The notes below the pieces were generated by a model. The model made no database searches and had not been told where the DNA came from. It saw only the letters and a program-made list of their open reading frames with translations. Both the position numbers and the translations under genes were made by a program. From Cyclobacteriaceae bacterium (lineage in GTDB: Bacteria > Bacteroidota > Bacteroidia > Cytophagales > Cyclobacteriaceae), in contig JALHOT010000001.1 of assembly GCA_022842845.1 (NCBI GenBank), positions 121,842-185,841 on the forward strand: DNA of 64,000 nt, written 5' to 3'. Shown here piece after piece: positions 8,516 to 17,954 of the stretch (the first letter of the stretch is position 1; every line of letters starts with the position of its first letter).

Positions 8516-11158
8516 GTGCGCATACGTTTAGTCCTGTTTGCTTTATTGGCCTTCCATTATTCTTACGCTCAGGTTGAACGCCCCGTTACAACACCTACCA
8601 TACCATCCTCAATTCTAAAAGACTCTACCCAACAAGCTGGTAAGGTCAAGGCTGACACAAGCAAGCTTTCTACTGATAGTCTGTCATTAAAAAATAAGAG
8701 CGACATTGAGACAACTATCAATTATACTGCCAATGATTCAATTGTGTCGAGTATTAACGGCAAACTCATCTGGTTGTATGGTAACGCTAAAATAACCTAT
8801 GGTGTTATTGAACTGGAGGCAGAAGAAATTCTGATCGACTATGGAAACAATACGGTTACAGCCAACGGAAAAAGAGACTCGTTGGGACGAAGAATAGGCT
8901 ATCCGGTATTTAAGAACGGGGCTGAGGTATACGAAACTAAGGACATTGTATACAATATTAAAACCAAAAGAGCCAAGATTTCTGAAGTAGTAACCAAGCA
9001 AGGTGAGGGCATTATCCATGGCGAGACGGTTTATAAAAACGAAAAAAATGAGCTCCTTACTAAAAACAACTTATACACTACCTGTAACCTGGAGCATCCG
9101 CATTTTGCCATTCGCTCAACCAAGGTAAAGGCTATTCCTAACGATAAGATTGTCTCAGGCCCCTTCCACCTTGAATTTAATGACGTACCCATTTACCCTG
9201 CTGGCTTACCTTTTGGTATGTTCCCGGCTGAGCGCGAAAGCAAATCAGGGATTATTTTCCCATCGTATGGAGAAGAAAGAAGACGAGGATTCAACATCCG
9301 GCAAGGAGGTTACTTCTTTGACATCAGTGAATATTTAAAGTTGATGATCGTTGGTGATCTCTATTCAAAAGGAGGACATGCCATTCGTTCCAACGTTAAC
9401 TACAATAAGCGCTATGCCTATACTGGCGCCCTCAGCTTTAGTTACTCTAAAACACCCAGAACCTTTGATAGAATTGAAGATCGTTCATTTCAAAACGATT
9501 ATTCCCTCAACTGGTCACACTCGCCTCAATCAAAAGGAACAGGCAGATTTTCGGCCTCTGTGAATGCGGCTACCTCCACATATAACCTGAACAATAACCT
9601 CTTTAACAATAACATATCCCCAACGGCCAATGGTATTAACAATACCCAAAGAAGAATGCAATCGAACATTTCTTATGGCAAGTCATTCAAAGGCACGCCA
9701 TTCAACTTTGGTCTGAATGCAAGCCACAGCCAGGATCTTGTTACCCGTAAAGTCGATTTGCTATTGCCCTCTCTCTCCTTAAATATGAATAACATTTATC
9801 CTTTCCAACGCAAAAACGCTGGTAAGAGTGGCCCTATAGATAACCTGAACTTTCGCTACACGATGGTAGCACAAAATAAGGTTACCAATAACTTAGGTCG
9901 TATTCCTGCTTCGGCACAAAAAGATAGTATTGCCGCCTTTACGGCAGATAACTTTAAAACTTTTTGGTCAAATGGCAACCGGGGCATGCGCCATCAAATT
10001 CCATTCTCAACCTCAGCCAAAGTGTTGAAGTATTTTACACTGGCTCCTACTGTAAATTTTGACGAAATATGGTATGGCGAAAAACTGCTTTGGGGATTAG
10101 ACAATAATGGTACTATTGTAAAAACAGACACCCTGAAAGGTTTTAACAGAATATCATCTTACAGTGGCAGCATCAGTTTGAATACACGTATTTATGGCAC
10201 TAAAATTTTTAAGCGTGGTTCGATAAAAGCCATACGCCATGTGGTGAACCCAAGTGTATCGTATAACTACAGCCCCGATTTTTCTGACAATGCCCGGTAC
10301 TACCAAAAATTTGTTGACGCTGAAACTGGTCGAACCACCTTTAAGTCTTTACACGAAGGCTTTATGTATCAAGGCGCTCCTTTAGGCAAGAATCAATCCA
10401 TGGGCTTTTCTATCAATAACAACCTTGAAATGAAGGTTAAATCAAAAGACGACACTGTTGCCAGAAAAGTAACCTTACTCAATCAGTTCTCGCTTGGCTC
10501 TTCCTATAACTTTCTGGCCGATAGTTTTAAATTAGCCCCTATCGGCATCAGCGCCAATACCAATGTGCTCAATAATAAATTAACTATTAACGCATCAGCC
10601 ACACTTGATCCATATGCTTACGTAAACGGTAGAAGGATTGATGTTTACTCTTTCAATAATGGCAAGATTGGTCGTATCACCTCTGCCAACGTAGCGATGA
10701 GTACAAACCTGAACCCAAAAGGGCAACAAAGCGATGCCAAGACGCAGGAGAAAATATCAAAATCGAACATGTCTGAAGCGGATAAACAATATATGCTAAA
10801 CAACCCCGGTAATTATGTAGACTTCTCTATACCCTGGAATCTAAGAATCAACTACAACCTGAGTTACACAAATAACCCGCTTAACCCTAACGACATTAAA
10901 CAAAGCCTACAGTTTAGTGGTGATTTGTCGCTATCGGAACAATGGAAAATTCAATTCAATTCAGGGTTAGATTTCGAGGCAAAAAAACTTACACAAACAA
11001 ATGTTGTTATCCTTCGCGATCTACACTGCTGGACCATGTCACTTAACTGGACACCCTTTGGATATTTTACTCAATACGATTTCAGAATCAATGTAAAGGC
11101 CAGCGTGCTGCAGGACTTAAAAATGGAAAGAAGAAAGAATTTCTTTGATAACTTCTAA
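8516..11158 (+). CDS. lptD: LptD-like LPS assembly outer-membrane protein
   Basis: 880 residues from a GTG at 8516 that begins a clean signal peptide (MRIRLVLFALLAFHYSYAQ). An in-frame ATG at 8441 would give a poor N-terminus. The OstA/LptA-like jellyroll lies at about residues 60-200 (GNAKITYGVIELEAEEILID, then YETKDIVYNIKTKRAKISE). The remainder is a long beta-barrel rich in alternating aromatic/polar strands, ending in KNFFDNF with a C-terminal Phe. This is the Bacteroidota form of LptD, which inserts LPS or lipooligosaccharide into the outer leaflet. It is divergent from the amidase, with 85 bases between the two starts. Confidence 0.9.
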   Translation: MRIRLVLFALLAFHYSYAQVERPVTTPTIPSSILKDSTQQAGKVKADTSKLSTDSLSLKNKSDIETTINYTANDSIVSSINGKLIWLYGNAKITYGVIELEAEEILIDYGNNTVTANGKRDSLGRRIGYPVFKNGAEVYETKDIVYNIKTKRAKISEVVTKQGEGIIHGETVYKNEKNELLTKNNLYTTCNLEHPHFAIRSTKVKAIPNDKIVSGPFHLEFNDVPIYPAGLPFGMFPAERESKSGIIFPSYGEERRRGFNIRQGGYFFDISEYLKLMIVGDLYSKGGHAIRSNVNYNKRYAYTGALSFSYSKTPRTFDRIEDRSFQNDYSLNWSHSPQSKGTGRFSASVNAATSTYNLNNNLFNNNISPTANGINNTQRRMQSNISYGKSFKGTPFNFGLNASHSQDLVTRKVDLLLPSLSLNMNNIYPFQRKNAGKSGPIDNLNFRYTMVAQNKVTNNLGRIPASAQKDSIAAFTADNFKTFWSNGNRGMRHQIPFSTSAKVLKYFTLAPTVNFDEIWYGEKLLWGLDNNGTIVKTDTLKGFNRISSYSGSISLNTRIYGTKIFKRGSIKAIRHVVNPSVSYNYSPDFSDNARYYQKFVDAETGRTTFKSLHEGFMYQGAPLGKNQSMGFSINNNLEMKVKSKDDTVARKVTLLNQFSLGSSYNFLADSFKLAPIGISANTNVLNNKLTINASATLDPYAYVNGRRIDVYSFNNGKIGRITSANVAMSTNLNPKGQQSDAKTQEKISKSNMSEADKQYMLNNPGNYVDFSIPWNLRINYNLSYTNNPLNPNDIKQSLQFSGDLSLSEQWKIQFNSGLDFEAKKLTQTNVVILRDLHCWTMSLNWTPFGYFTQYDFRINVKASVLQDLKMERRKNFFDNF

Positions 11159-11181
11159 AACACTTACCATATCTAAAATCA

Positions 11182-11220
11182 AAAGGCCGAACTGATATCA
11201 ATAGTCCGGCCTTTCTTTTG
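11182..11220. terminator. Bidirectional intrinsic terminator between lptD and lysS
   Basis: AAAGGCCGAACT (11182-11193) pairs with AGTCCGGCCTTT (11203-11214), a 12-bp stem with one mismatch and a 9-base loop. It is flanked by A-rich sequence on one side and T-rich on the other (CTTTTG after it), so it can end both lptD and the convergent lysS. Confidence 0.85.
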
Positions 11221-11236
11221 CGTATTTCTTAACTAT

Positions 11237-12967
11237 CTATTGCAACCAGGATTCCACTTCTTCCATCGTTGGGTTTTGTACCTGGTCTAACTTCATTTTC
11301 TTGCGCATACCACATACATCGTTAAAGAGCTTAGAAGACTTCATGGCCTTCAGTTGTTCTAATGATTGTATGTTTAGCTTTTGAATCACCGGTATCAAAT
11401 CTTTCCGAATTCCTACCGCTTCCATGGCAACCTCATCGAATACAGGAGCTACTTTTTCAGGCTTCATTTGCGGGAAGAAGAGCACATCCTGAATAGATGG
11501 TGAGTTCGTCATAATCATGCTGAGGCGGTCTATACCAATACCCAAACCAGCGGTTGGCGGCATGCCATATTCAAGGGCTCTTAAAAAGTCTTCATCCAAA
11601 GTCATAGCTTCTTCATCGCCTCTTTTGCCCAGAGCAACTTGTTCTTCGAAACGCGCACGTTGATCCAACGGATCATTCAACTCACTAAAGGCATTACAAA
11701 TTTCCTTTCCGTTACAAATAGCTTCGAAGCGCTCAACTAATCCAGGTTTGCTTCTGTGCTTCTTGGCTAATGGCGACATCTCCACCGGATAATCAGTGAT
11801 GAAAGTTGGTTGTATCAATTGCCCCTCACACTTTTCGCCAAAGATTTGGTCAATGAGTTTTCCCTTACCCATGGTATCATCAAAAGGAACATGTAACTTC
11901 TTACAAGTTTCAATTAATGCCGCTTCATCCATCTGCGAAATGTCGATACCAGTAAAATGTTGAATGGCTTCGAACATAGTAAATCTTTTCCAGGGACGCT
12001 TGAAATCAATTACCTTATCGCCAACTGTCACTTCTGTTTTGCCATGCAGATCAAGGGCAACTTTTTCAATCATCTCTTCCACCAAATCCATCATCCAGTA
12101 GTAGTCCTTATAGGCCACATACAGTTCTATTTGAGTAAACTCAGGATTATGGAAACGAGACATCCCCTCGTTGCGAAAATCTTTTGAAAACTCGTATACA
12201 CCTGGATAACCTCCTACGATTAATCTTTTCAAATATAATTCATTGGCAATACGCAAGTAGAGCGTCATTTCCAGGGTATTGTGATGCGTTTTGAAAGGAC
12301 GAGCGGCTGCACCACCATACAAGGGTTGTAAGATCGGTGTTTCTACCTCCAAATAATTTTTATCATTTAAATAAGTACGCATGGAGTTAACCAGCTTACT
12401 TCTTTTTACGAAAGTTTCGCGCACCTCCGGATTCACAATCAAATCCACATAGCGCATTCTATAGCGCTGCTCAGGATCTGTAAAAGCATCGTGCTTATGC
12501 ACCACCCCTTGCTCATCAACAGTTTCTTTAACGATAGGCAGAGGCTTCAATGATTTTGAAAGGATCTTAAATTCAGTTACGTGAATAGATATCTCACCTG
12601 TTTGAGTGGTAAATCCGTATCCCTTAACGCCAATAATATCACCTATATCAGTTAATTTTTTAAATATGGTATTGTAAAGTGTTTTGTCTTCATCAGGGCA
12701 GAGGTCATCTCTTCTAAAATACACTTGTATACGACCTGTCTCGTCTTGCAGTTCAGCGAATGAGGCATTGCCCATCACCCTGCGACTCATGATACGACCC
12801 GCTATGGATATTTGACGATAATCGCTTTTATGGCGTTCGTAGTTCTCCAGGATTTCCTGCGCAGAAGCATTTACCTCAAACAATTCGGCTGGGTAGGGAT
12901 CTACGCCTAATTTGATCAACTCAGCCAGGCTTTGCCTGCGTATAATTTCCTGTTCACTTAACTGCAT
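11237..12967 (-). CDS. lysS: Lysyl-tRNA synthetase, class II
   Basis: 576 residues. An N-terminal OB-fold anticodon-binding domain (about 55-160, with [20 protein letters not shown]) is followed by the class II catalytic core. Motif 2 is [20 protein letters not shown] and motif 3 is [14 protein letters not shown]. It attaches lysine to tRNA-Lys. After the core there is a C-terminal extension of about 70 residues (from [11 protein letters not shown] to VESWLQ) that E. coli LysS lacks, with a helical-repeat look. A TATTTTTG -7 box lies 14 bases upstream of the ATG. Confidence 0.97.
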   Translation of the reverse strand: MQLSEQEIIRRQSLAELIKLGVDPYPAELFEVNASAQEILENYERHKSDYRQISIAGRIMSRRVMGNASFAELQDETGRIQVYFRRDDLCPDEDKTLYNTIFKKLTDIGDIIGVKGYGFTTQTGEISIHVTEFKILSKSLKPLPIVKETVDEQGVVHKHDAFTDPEQRYRMRYVDLIVNPEVRETFVKRSKLVNSMRTYLNDKNYLEVETPILQPLYGGAAARPFKTHHNTLEMTLYLRIANELYLKRLIVGGYPGVYEFSKDFRNEGMSRFHNPEFTQIELYVAYKDYYWMMDLVEEMIEKVALDLHGKTEVTVGDKVIDFKRPWKRFTMFEAIQHFTGIDISQMDEAALIETCKKLHVPFDDTMGKGKLIDQIFGEKCEGQLIQPTFITDYPVEMSPLAKKHRSKPGLVERFEAICNGKEICNAFSELNDPLDQRARFEEQVALGKRGDEEAMTLDEDFLRALEYGMPPTAGLGIGIDRLSMIMTNSPSIQDVLFFPQMKPEKVAPVFDEVAMEAVGIRKDLIPVIQKLNIQSLEQLKAMKSSKLFNDVCGMRKKMKLDQVQNPTMEEVESWLQ

Positions 12968-12981
12968 AAATATACTTTTGA

Positions 12982-12989
12982 CAAAAATA
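12982..12989 (-). promoter_or_regulatory. -7 promoter element TATTTTTG upstream of lysS
   Basis: On the minus strand this reads TATTTTTG, an exact TAnnTTTG match ending 14 bases before the lysS ATG. The -33 region is not convincing. Confidence 0.45.
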
Positions 12990-13029
12990 AAAAATCTATT
13001 GTAGGATCATTGTTAAAGAAGACGGATAA

Positions 13030-14217
13030 CTACCTGGCAGCCTCTTTTCTGCGCTTTAATTCTTTTCGGATGAGAGTAAGCTCGCGACTACTCTGCCCGG
13101 CCACTGAAGTATTCTCTTCTGCGCGTCTTAGTAAGTATGGCATCACTGACTTTACTGGGCCATAAGGCAGGTATTTAGTTACATTATAGCCTGCTTTTGC
13201 CAGGTTGAAGGAAATATTATCGCTCATACCAAAAAGCTGTGCAAACCAAACGCGCTCATCACTATTTTTCATGCCATGTTTGTTCATCAAAATAGTGAGG
13301 TAGTAGTTGCTGTAGTCGTTATGCGAACCGCACATGAAGGAAATGCGCTGCTTATTGTCTATACAAAACTCTAGTGCTTTGTTAAACGCATCGTCTGTGG
13401 CTTCTTTGGTTGGTTGTATAGGGTCTGAGTAGTCATTATCCTGGGCACGCTTGCGCTCTTTTTCCATATAGGCCCCACGCACCAGCTTTACACCGAAGAA
13501 ATAATTATGCATGGCAGCATCATGAAATGCTTCTCTCAAATTTTTAAGCGATGAGGTGCGATACATCTGATAGGTTGTAAATACAACAGCCTTTTGTTTA
13601 TTGTATTTGGCCATCATCTCATAAGCCAATGCATCGATGGGATCTTGTATCCAGGTTTCTTCAGCATCAATCAATACCGGTACGCCAGTTTCATGGGCTT
13701 TAGCACAAATGGTGTCCACTCTCTTGCGAATGCGATCAAAAGCAGCCTGTTCTTCACTGCTTAACGCCTGCTTAGCCTGAATCTTTTCTAATAGCTCGGC
13801 AGAAGCCAAACCAGTCATTTTAAAAACAGAAAAGGGAATGTTTTTAGAAGTACTTGCCTTTTCAATGGTGCGCAGGGTTTCCTGCAGCGTGGCATCAAAG
13901 GCACTGTCGTTATGCTCTCCTTCGACAGAGTAATCCAGAATGGCCCCCACATGATACTTTCCTAATTTCTGAATGGCTTGTTCCGCCTTATCGATGCTTT
14001 CACCTCCACAAAAATGCTCAAAAACAGTTGCTCTGATAAGTCCTTCAATCGGTAAGCCCAACTTAAGCCCAACCTTTACCGCACCCGTGGCAAAGCTTGA
14101 TACCCAAGGGTGATTGACCACTGTAAATACAAAATTGGCCTTTCGCATTTCTTGATCATTCTTGTAAGAAAAGGCGGTGGCGGTGTCGTCAAACGAGATT
14201 TCCGGTCGAGTTTCCAT
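13030..14217 (-). CDS. Proline dehydrogenase
   Basis: 395 residues started at METRPEISFDDTATAFSYKN; a start 7 codons earlier would run into the promoter. It is a stand-alone, FAD-dependent PRODH TIM barrel that oxidises proline to pyrroline-5-carboxylate. Visible family motifs are DYSVEGEH, VLIDAEETWIQDP, VRGAYMEKERKRA, MCGSHNDYSN and QLFGMSDNISF, with the C-terminal KYLPYGPVKSVMPYLLRRAE (the YxPYG...RR signature that binds substrate). It is not fused to P5C dehydrogenase, as in Bacteroidota generally. No regulator is adjacent. Confidence 0.93.
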   Translation of the reverse strand: METRPEISFDDTATAFSYKNDQEMRKANFVFTVVNHPWVSSFATGAVKVGLKLGLPIEGLIRATVFEHFCGGESIDKAEQAIQKLGKYHVGAILDYSVEGEHNDSAFDATLQETLRTIEKASTSKNIPFSVFKMTGLASAELLEKIQAKQALSSEEQAAFDRIRKRVDTICAKAHETGVPVLIDAEETWIQDPIDALAYEMMAKYNKQKAVVFTTYQMYRTSSLKNLREAFHDAAMHNYFFGVKLVRGAYMEKERKRAQDNDYSDPIQPTKEATDDAFNKALEFCIDNKQRISFMCGSHNDYSNYYLTILMNKHGMKNSDERVWFAQLFGMSDNISFNLAKAGYNVTKYLPYGPVKSVMPYLLRRAEENTSVAGQSSRELTLIRKELKRRKEAAR

Positions 14218-14235
14218 AATAGTAGAAAAGGTGCG

Positions 14236-14243
14236 CAAATATA
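14236..14243 (-). promoter_or_regulatory. -7 promoter element TATATTTG upstream of proline dehydrogenase
   Basis: Minus-strand TATATTTG, followed by CGC, is an exact TAnnTTTG match. It ends 18 bases before the chosen ATG at 14217 and supports that start over the more upstream one. Confidence 0.5.
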
Positions 14244-14344
14244 GGTATTGATTGTAATTTAGCCTTTGAAAAACCTATGATCAATATCAATAAACAAGCA
14301 TTGATCGAGGGTGTTTTAAGGATGTTTATTCATAAGCATTTAAG

Positions 14345-15436
14345 ATGGACATTAAGCCTTGGTTAACCGAGATTAGTAAAGGAAAACAGCCTTTTGTTAT
14401 TGCCGGACCCTGCAGTGCAGAAAGTCCGGAACAACTATTGGCAGTAGCCATGGCACTAAAAAATAATGGCATTGATCTGATGCGTGCGGGTGTATGGAAG
14501 CCCAGAACCAGGCCCAATTCATTTGAGGGATATGGGCCGAAAGCTTTCGAATGGATCAAAGTGGTGAAAGCTCATACGCAGATGAGATTTGCTATAGAAG
14601 TGGCAACAGCCGACCATGTAGAACTGGCATTAAAGGAAGACATCGATTTGCTTTGGATTGGCGCCCGCACTACTGTTAATCCTTTTACCGTTCAAGAAAT
14701 TGCTGATGCCCTCAAAGGCGTGAATAAGCCAGTATTGGTAAAAAACCCGATAAATCCTGAGTTGGCACTTTGGCTCGGGGCTATTGAACGCATCTATAAA
14801 GCAGGTATCAAAAGAGTCGGGGCCATCCATAGAGGCTTTTCTTCCTATCAACAATCAAAATACCGCAACCAGCCATATTGGCAAATACCACTTTCATTGA
14901 AAAGTCAGTTTCCAGATCTCCCCCTGATTGGAGATCCCAGCCACATAGCCGGCAAGCGCTCGTTCATTCAAGAAATATCGCAAAAAGCGATGGACTTGGG
15001 TTATGATGGGCTGATGATAGAGACGCACCCAGATCCAGAAAATGCCTTGAGTGATGCACAGCAACAATTAACACCGGCAGCTTTAGAGCAATTACTGGCT
15101 GATCTTCGTGTCAGCAAGCGGTCTTCGAACAATACGCTATTTGTTAATCAACTGGAAGGATTGCGCGAAAAGATTGACAACCTTGACCAGGAATTGATCG
15201 ATACCTTAGCAACGCGCATGAAGCTTGTCGAAAAAATTGGTGAATACAAAAAAGATAACAACGTTACCGTTTTTCAATTAGAGCGTTGGCAGGAAATTAT
15301 ACAAAGCAGGCCTGAGTGGGGACAAAAACAGTCATTGAATTACGATTTCATTGCGGAGCTTTTTAAAATCATACACGATGAATCCATCAGATTACAAACA
15401 GATATTGTGAATAAAGACACCCCTAACAAAAGCTAA
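14345..15436 (+). CDS. Bifunctional DAHP synthase / chorismate mutase type II
   Basis: 363 residues. Residues 1-250 form a DAHP synthase of the KDO8P-synthase-like subclass: IAGPCSAES at the PEP site, RAGVWKPRTRPNSFEGYG, IGARTTVNP, AIHRGFSSYQ and PLIGDPSHIAGKR with its metal-binding His. Residues of about 265-355 are an AroQ-type chorismate mutase helix bundle (LEGLREKIDNLDQELIDTLA, with Arg and Lys residues in ATRMKLVEKIGEYK). The fusion couples the first and a late step of aromatic amino-acid synthesis and lets chorismate or prephenate feed back on the synthase. The stop TAA shares one base with the aroB ATG. Confidence 0.93.
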   Translation: MDIKPWLTEISKGKQPFVIAGPCSAESPEQLLAVAMALKNNGIDLMRAGVWKPRTRPNSFEGYGPKAFEWIKVVKAHTQMRFAIEVATADHVELALKEDIDLLWIGARTTVNPFTVQEIADALKGVNKPVLVKNPINPELALWLGAIERIYKAGIKRVGAIHRGFSSYQQSKYRNQPYWQIPLSLKSQFPDLPLIGDPSHIAGKRSFIQEISQKAMDLGYDGLMIETHPDPENALSDAQQQLTPAALEQLLADLRVSKRSSNNTLFVNQLEGLREKIDNLDQELIDTLATRMKLVEKIGEYKKDNNVTVFQLERWQEIIQSRPEWGQKQSLNYDFIAELFKIIHDESIRLQTDIVNKDTPNKS

Positions 15437-16470
15437 TGCTACCCAAACATATACTCACCACGCAAAATCCCGGAGCTACCTTAGTTCAATTTATTTCCGA
15501 AAAAAGATACAGCCAGATACTTATCATCACTGATCCAAATACAAGCGAACATTGCTATCCACATATCAAAGATCAACTCCCAGCCCATCAAAACTTAGAG
15601 GTTAAAGCAGGAGAAGAACATAAAAATCTGGAGACTTGCATAGCGATTTGGCAAAAGCTAACTGATATGCAAGCCGACAGGCATGCTCTTGTACTTGTAT
15701 TAGGAGGTGGAGTATTGGGAGATATGGCTGGATTTTGTGCTGCCACCTATAAAAGAGGTATTGATTTTATATTGGCACCAACAACACTGCTCGCTCAGGT
15801 CGATGCCAGTATTGGGGGAAAGCTGGGGGTAGATTTTAATCATTTTAAAAACCACATCGGTGTATTTCAAGAGCCTGCACTCACCATTTTGTGTAGTACC
15901 TTCTTAAAAACATTACCGGCAAACGAGTTAAGATCAGGTTTTGCTGAAGTAATCAAGCACGCCCTCATTTCTGATGCCTCGCTTTGGCAAGAGATCTCCA
16001 ATAAAACCTTAGTAGATCAAGATTGGGATAAGCTTCTGCGTCACTCCGCTGAGTTTAAATACAGCATTATAGCCCAGGACCCAAAAGAAAAAGGAATTAG
16101 GAAAATTCTTAATGCAGGGCATACCATTGGGCATGCTTTGGAGAGTTTTTTACTTATGCAGCAAAGAAAGGTTATGCATGGAGAAGCCGTTGCAGCTGGA
16201 ATAATTGCAGAAGCTTTTTTGGCGCACGAAAGAGGGTTGCTTAGCGCTGAAGCGCTGAATTCAATAAAAAGTTATTTAACAGATGTCTTTGGAAACATAC
16301 ACTTCAGCTCGGATGAAATAGAATTCATTGCTGCTTATGCCTTGCAAGACAAAAAAAATAAGGACAATAGAATACTATGTGTGCTACTGAATGGAATTGG
16401 CGCAGCACAATGGGATTGTGAGATTAGCGTAGAAGATGTAAAAAGGGCTCTGGCATTTTACCTTTCTTAA
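15436..16470 (+). CDS. aroB: 3-dehydroquinate synthase
   Basis: 344 residues. It converts DAHP to 3-dehydroquinate using NAD and a divalent metal. Family motifs are VLGGGVLGDMAGFCAATYKR, PTTLLAQVDASIGGKLGVDF, GFAEVIKHALI with the metal-binding Glu, NAGHTIGHALES and HGEAVAAGI with the metal-binding His residues. Its ATG overlaps the stop of the DAHP synthase gene (TAATG), so the two are translationally coupled. The convergent YtxH-like gene ends immediately next to its stop. Confidence 0.96.
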   Translation: MLPKHILTTQNPGATLVQFISEKRYSQILIITDPNTSEHCYPHIKDQLPAHQNLEVKAGEEHKNLETCIAIWQKLTDMQADRHALVLVLGGGVLGDMAGFCAATYKRGIDFILAPTTLLAQVDASIGGKLGVDFNHFKNHIGVFQEPALTILCSTFLKTLPANELRSGFAEVIKHALISDASLWQEISNKTLVDQDWDKLLRHSAEFKYSIIAQDPKEKGIRKILNAGHTIGHALESFLLMQQRKVMHGEAVAAGIIAEAFLAHERGLLSAEALNSIKSYLTDVFGNIHFSSDEIEFIAAYALQDKKNKDNRILCVLLNGIGAAQWDCEISVEDVKRALAFYLS

Positions 16471-16659
16471 CTAAACGTAATGAGCTTCATTCTCATCGAA
16501 GGATTCTTTTTTGTCTTTTAAAGAATCTCTAAGAGATGAGGCTTTCTTCGCTATAAAATCTTTTGTTTTGTTCTTACGATCACCGGTTAATAACCAGGCC
16601 GCTAACAGGGCGCCCGAAGCTACACCCAACCCTATGGCTATTTTTTTTGTTGTACTCAT
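16471..16659 (-). CDS. YtxH-like small membrane protein
   Basis: 62 residues from MSTTKKIAIGLGVASGALLA; an ATG 9 codons upstream gives a less typical N-terminus. One membrane segment (about 6-24) with small residues is followed by GDRKNKTKDFIAKKASSLRDSLKDKKES, the Lys-rich helical pattern of YtxH-domain proteins. The function is unknown; members are often linked to general stress. It sits on the opposite strand between aroB and aroA. Confidence 0.75.
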   Translation of the reverse strand: MSTTKKIAIGLGVASGALLAAWLLTGDRKNKTKDFIAKKASSLRDSLKDKKESFDENEAHYV

Positions 16660-16733
16660 ACCTTTATTAACTGTTTTAACAGACAATTTGTTTCAAAGCA
16701 CGTTAAAAAACTTTGCGTTTTCTAAATTGCCCC

Positions 16734-17954
16734 ATGAATTTACTTACCATTAGTCCCCGCCCCATCATTCAAGGTACAGCTCAATACTTGCCTTCATCCA
16801 AAAGCATCAGCAACAGGGCACTCATATTAAATGCGTTATCCGATAAACCAGGTACACTCAGCAACCTGTCTGACGCCAATGACACGCAGTTAATGAAAAA
16901 GCTGGTTGTTAGTCAGGAAGAAATAATTAATGTTGAAGATGCAGGAACTGTCATGCGCTTCCTTACTGCTTACTTTGCCATCAAAGGGCAGAAAAAAATA
17001 TTAACAGGTACAAGCCGTATGAAGGAAAGGCCCATCGGCATTCTGATTGATTCCTTGCGTGCGTTAGGAGCTGATATCCAGTATCTAGAGAAAGAAGGAT
17101 ACCCCCCTATCCAAATTAACCCATTCAAAAAACAAAAGACCAATCACCTTTTTGTACGAGGAGATGTAAGCAGTCAGTTTATTTCTGCTTTGATGATGAT
17201 TGCCCCCTCATTAAATGATGGACTTTCTATTGAGATCACAGGACATTTGGGCAGCAGGCCTTACCTGGAGATGACAGCCTCCTTGATGAGAAGCTTTGGC
17301 GCCAAGGTATCTTTTGTTGGCAACAAAATAGACATTGTAAAGCAACCGTTGGGAATTAATAGCTATTCCATTGAAGGTGACTGGTCTGCCGCCAGCTACT
17401 GGTTTGCATTTGTAGCACTTAGTAAAGAGGGTGATCTTCTGCTGCCTAATATGATTTTAAGATCACTTCAGGGTGATAGAGTAATCGTTGACATGATGGA
17501 ACAACTTGGGGTGGCTTGCGAGCCGCGGACCAACCAAATTTTACTTCGAAAAAAAGACCATCTCCCTCATTTCTCTTGGGATTTTACTGATTGCCCGGAC
17601 CTCGCCCAGACGATAGCTGTAGTTTGTGCCACCAAGGGTATTGAGGCCAGCTTTAAAGGATTAGCAAGTTTGAGGATAAAAGAAACAGATCGTATTGCGG
17701 CCCTCCAACAAGAGTTAAGTAAGATTAATGCACAACTTATTGAAGATGGGGATGGATGGAAATTAATTCCCAGCACACACTTGCCGGATGAGGTGAACAT
17801 ACATACCTACCACGACCATCGCATGGCAATGGCTTTTGCGCCACTGGCAACTATAATGCATGTTACGATTGAAGACCCTGCCGTGACAAGAAAATCATAC
17901 CCTAAGTTCTGGGATGATCTGAAGAGTCTAGGTTTTCAGTTGCTTAATCAATAG
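16734..17954 (+). CDS. aroA: 3-phosphoshikimate 1-carboxyvinyltransferase (EPSP synthase)
   Basis: 406 residues, slightly shorter than the E. coli enzyme (427). The start MNLLTISPRPIIQG is 7 codons after an in-frame ATG and directly follows a TAAATTG box. Recognisable motifs: LPSSKSISNRALILNAL (shikimate-3-phosphate site), EDAGTVMRFLTAYFA at the place of the usual NAGTAxR, TGTSRMKERPIGILIDSLRA, DCPDLAQTIAVVCA, and RIKETDRIAALQQEL with the catalytic Lys/Glu. The AGT and RP motifs diverge somewhat from glyphosate-sensitive class I enzymes. Its last 27 bases overlap the convergent BtuF-like gene. Confidence 0.95.
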   Translation: MNLLTISPRPIIQGTAQYLPSSKSISNRALILNALSDKPGTLSNLSDANDTQLMKKLVVSQEEIINVEDAGTVMRFLTAYFAIKGQKKILTGTSRMKERPIGILIDSLRALGADIQYLEKEGYPPIQINPFKKQKTNHLFVRGDVSSQFISALMMIAPSLNDGLSIEITGHLGSRPYLEMTASLMRSFGAKVSFVGNKIDIVKQPLGINSYSIEGDWSAASYWFAFVALSKEGDLLLPNMILRSLQGDRVIVDMMEQLGVACEPRTNQILLRKKDHLPHFSWDFTDCPDLAQTIAVVCATKGIEASFKGLASLRIKETDRIAALQQELSKINAQLIEDGDGWKLIPSTHLPDEVNIHTYHDHRMAMAFAPLATIMHVTIEDPAVTRKSYPKFWDDLKSLGFQLLNQ

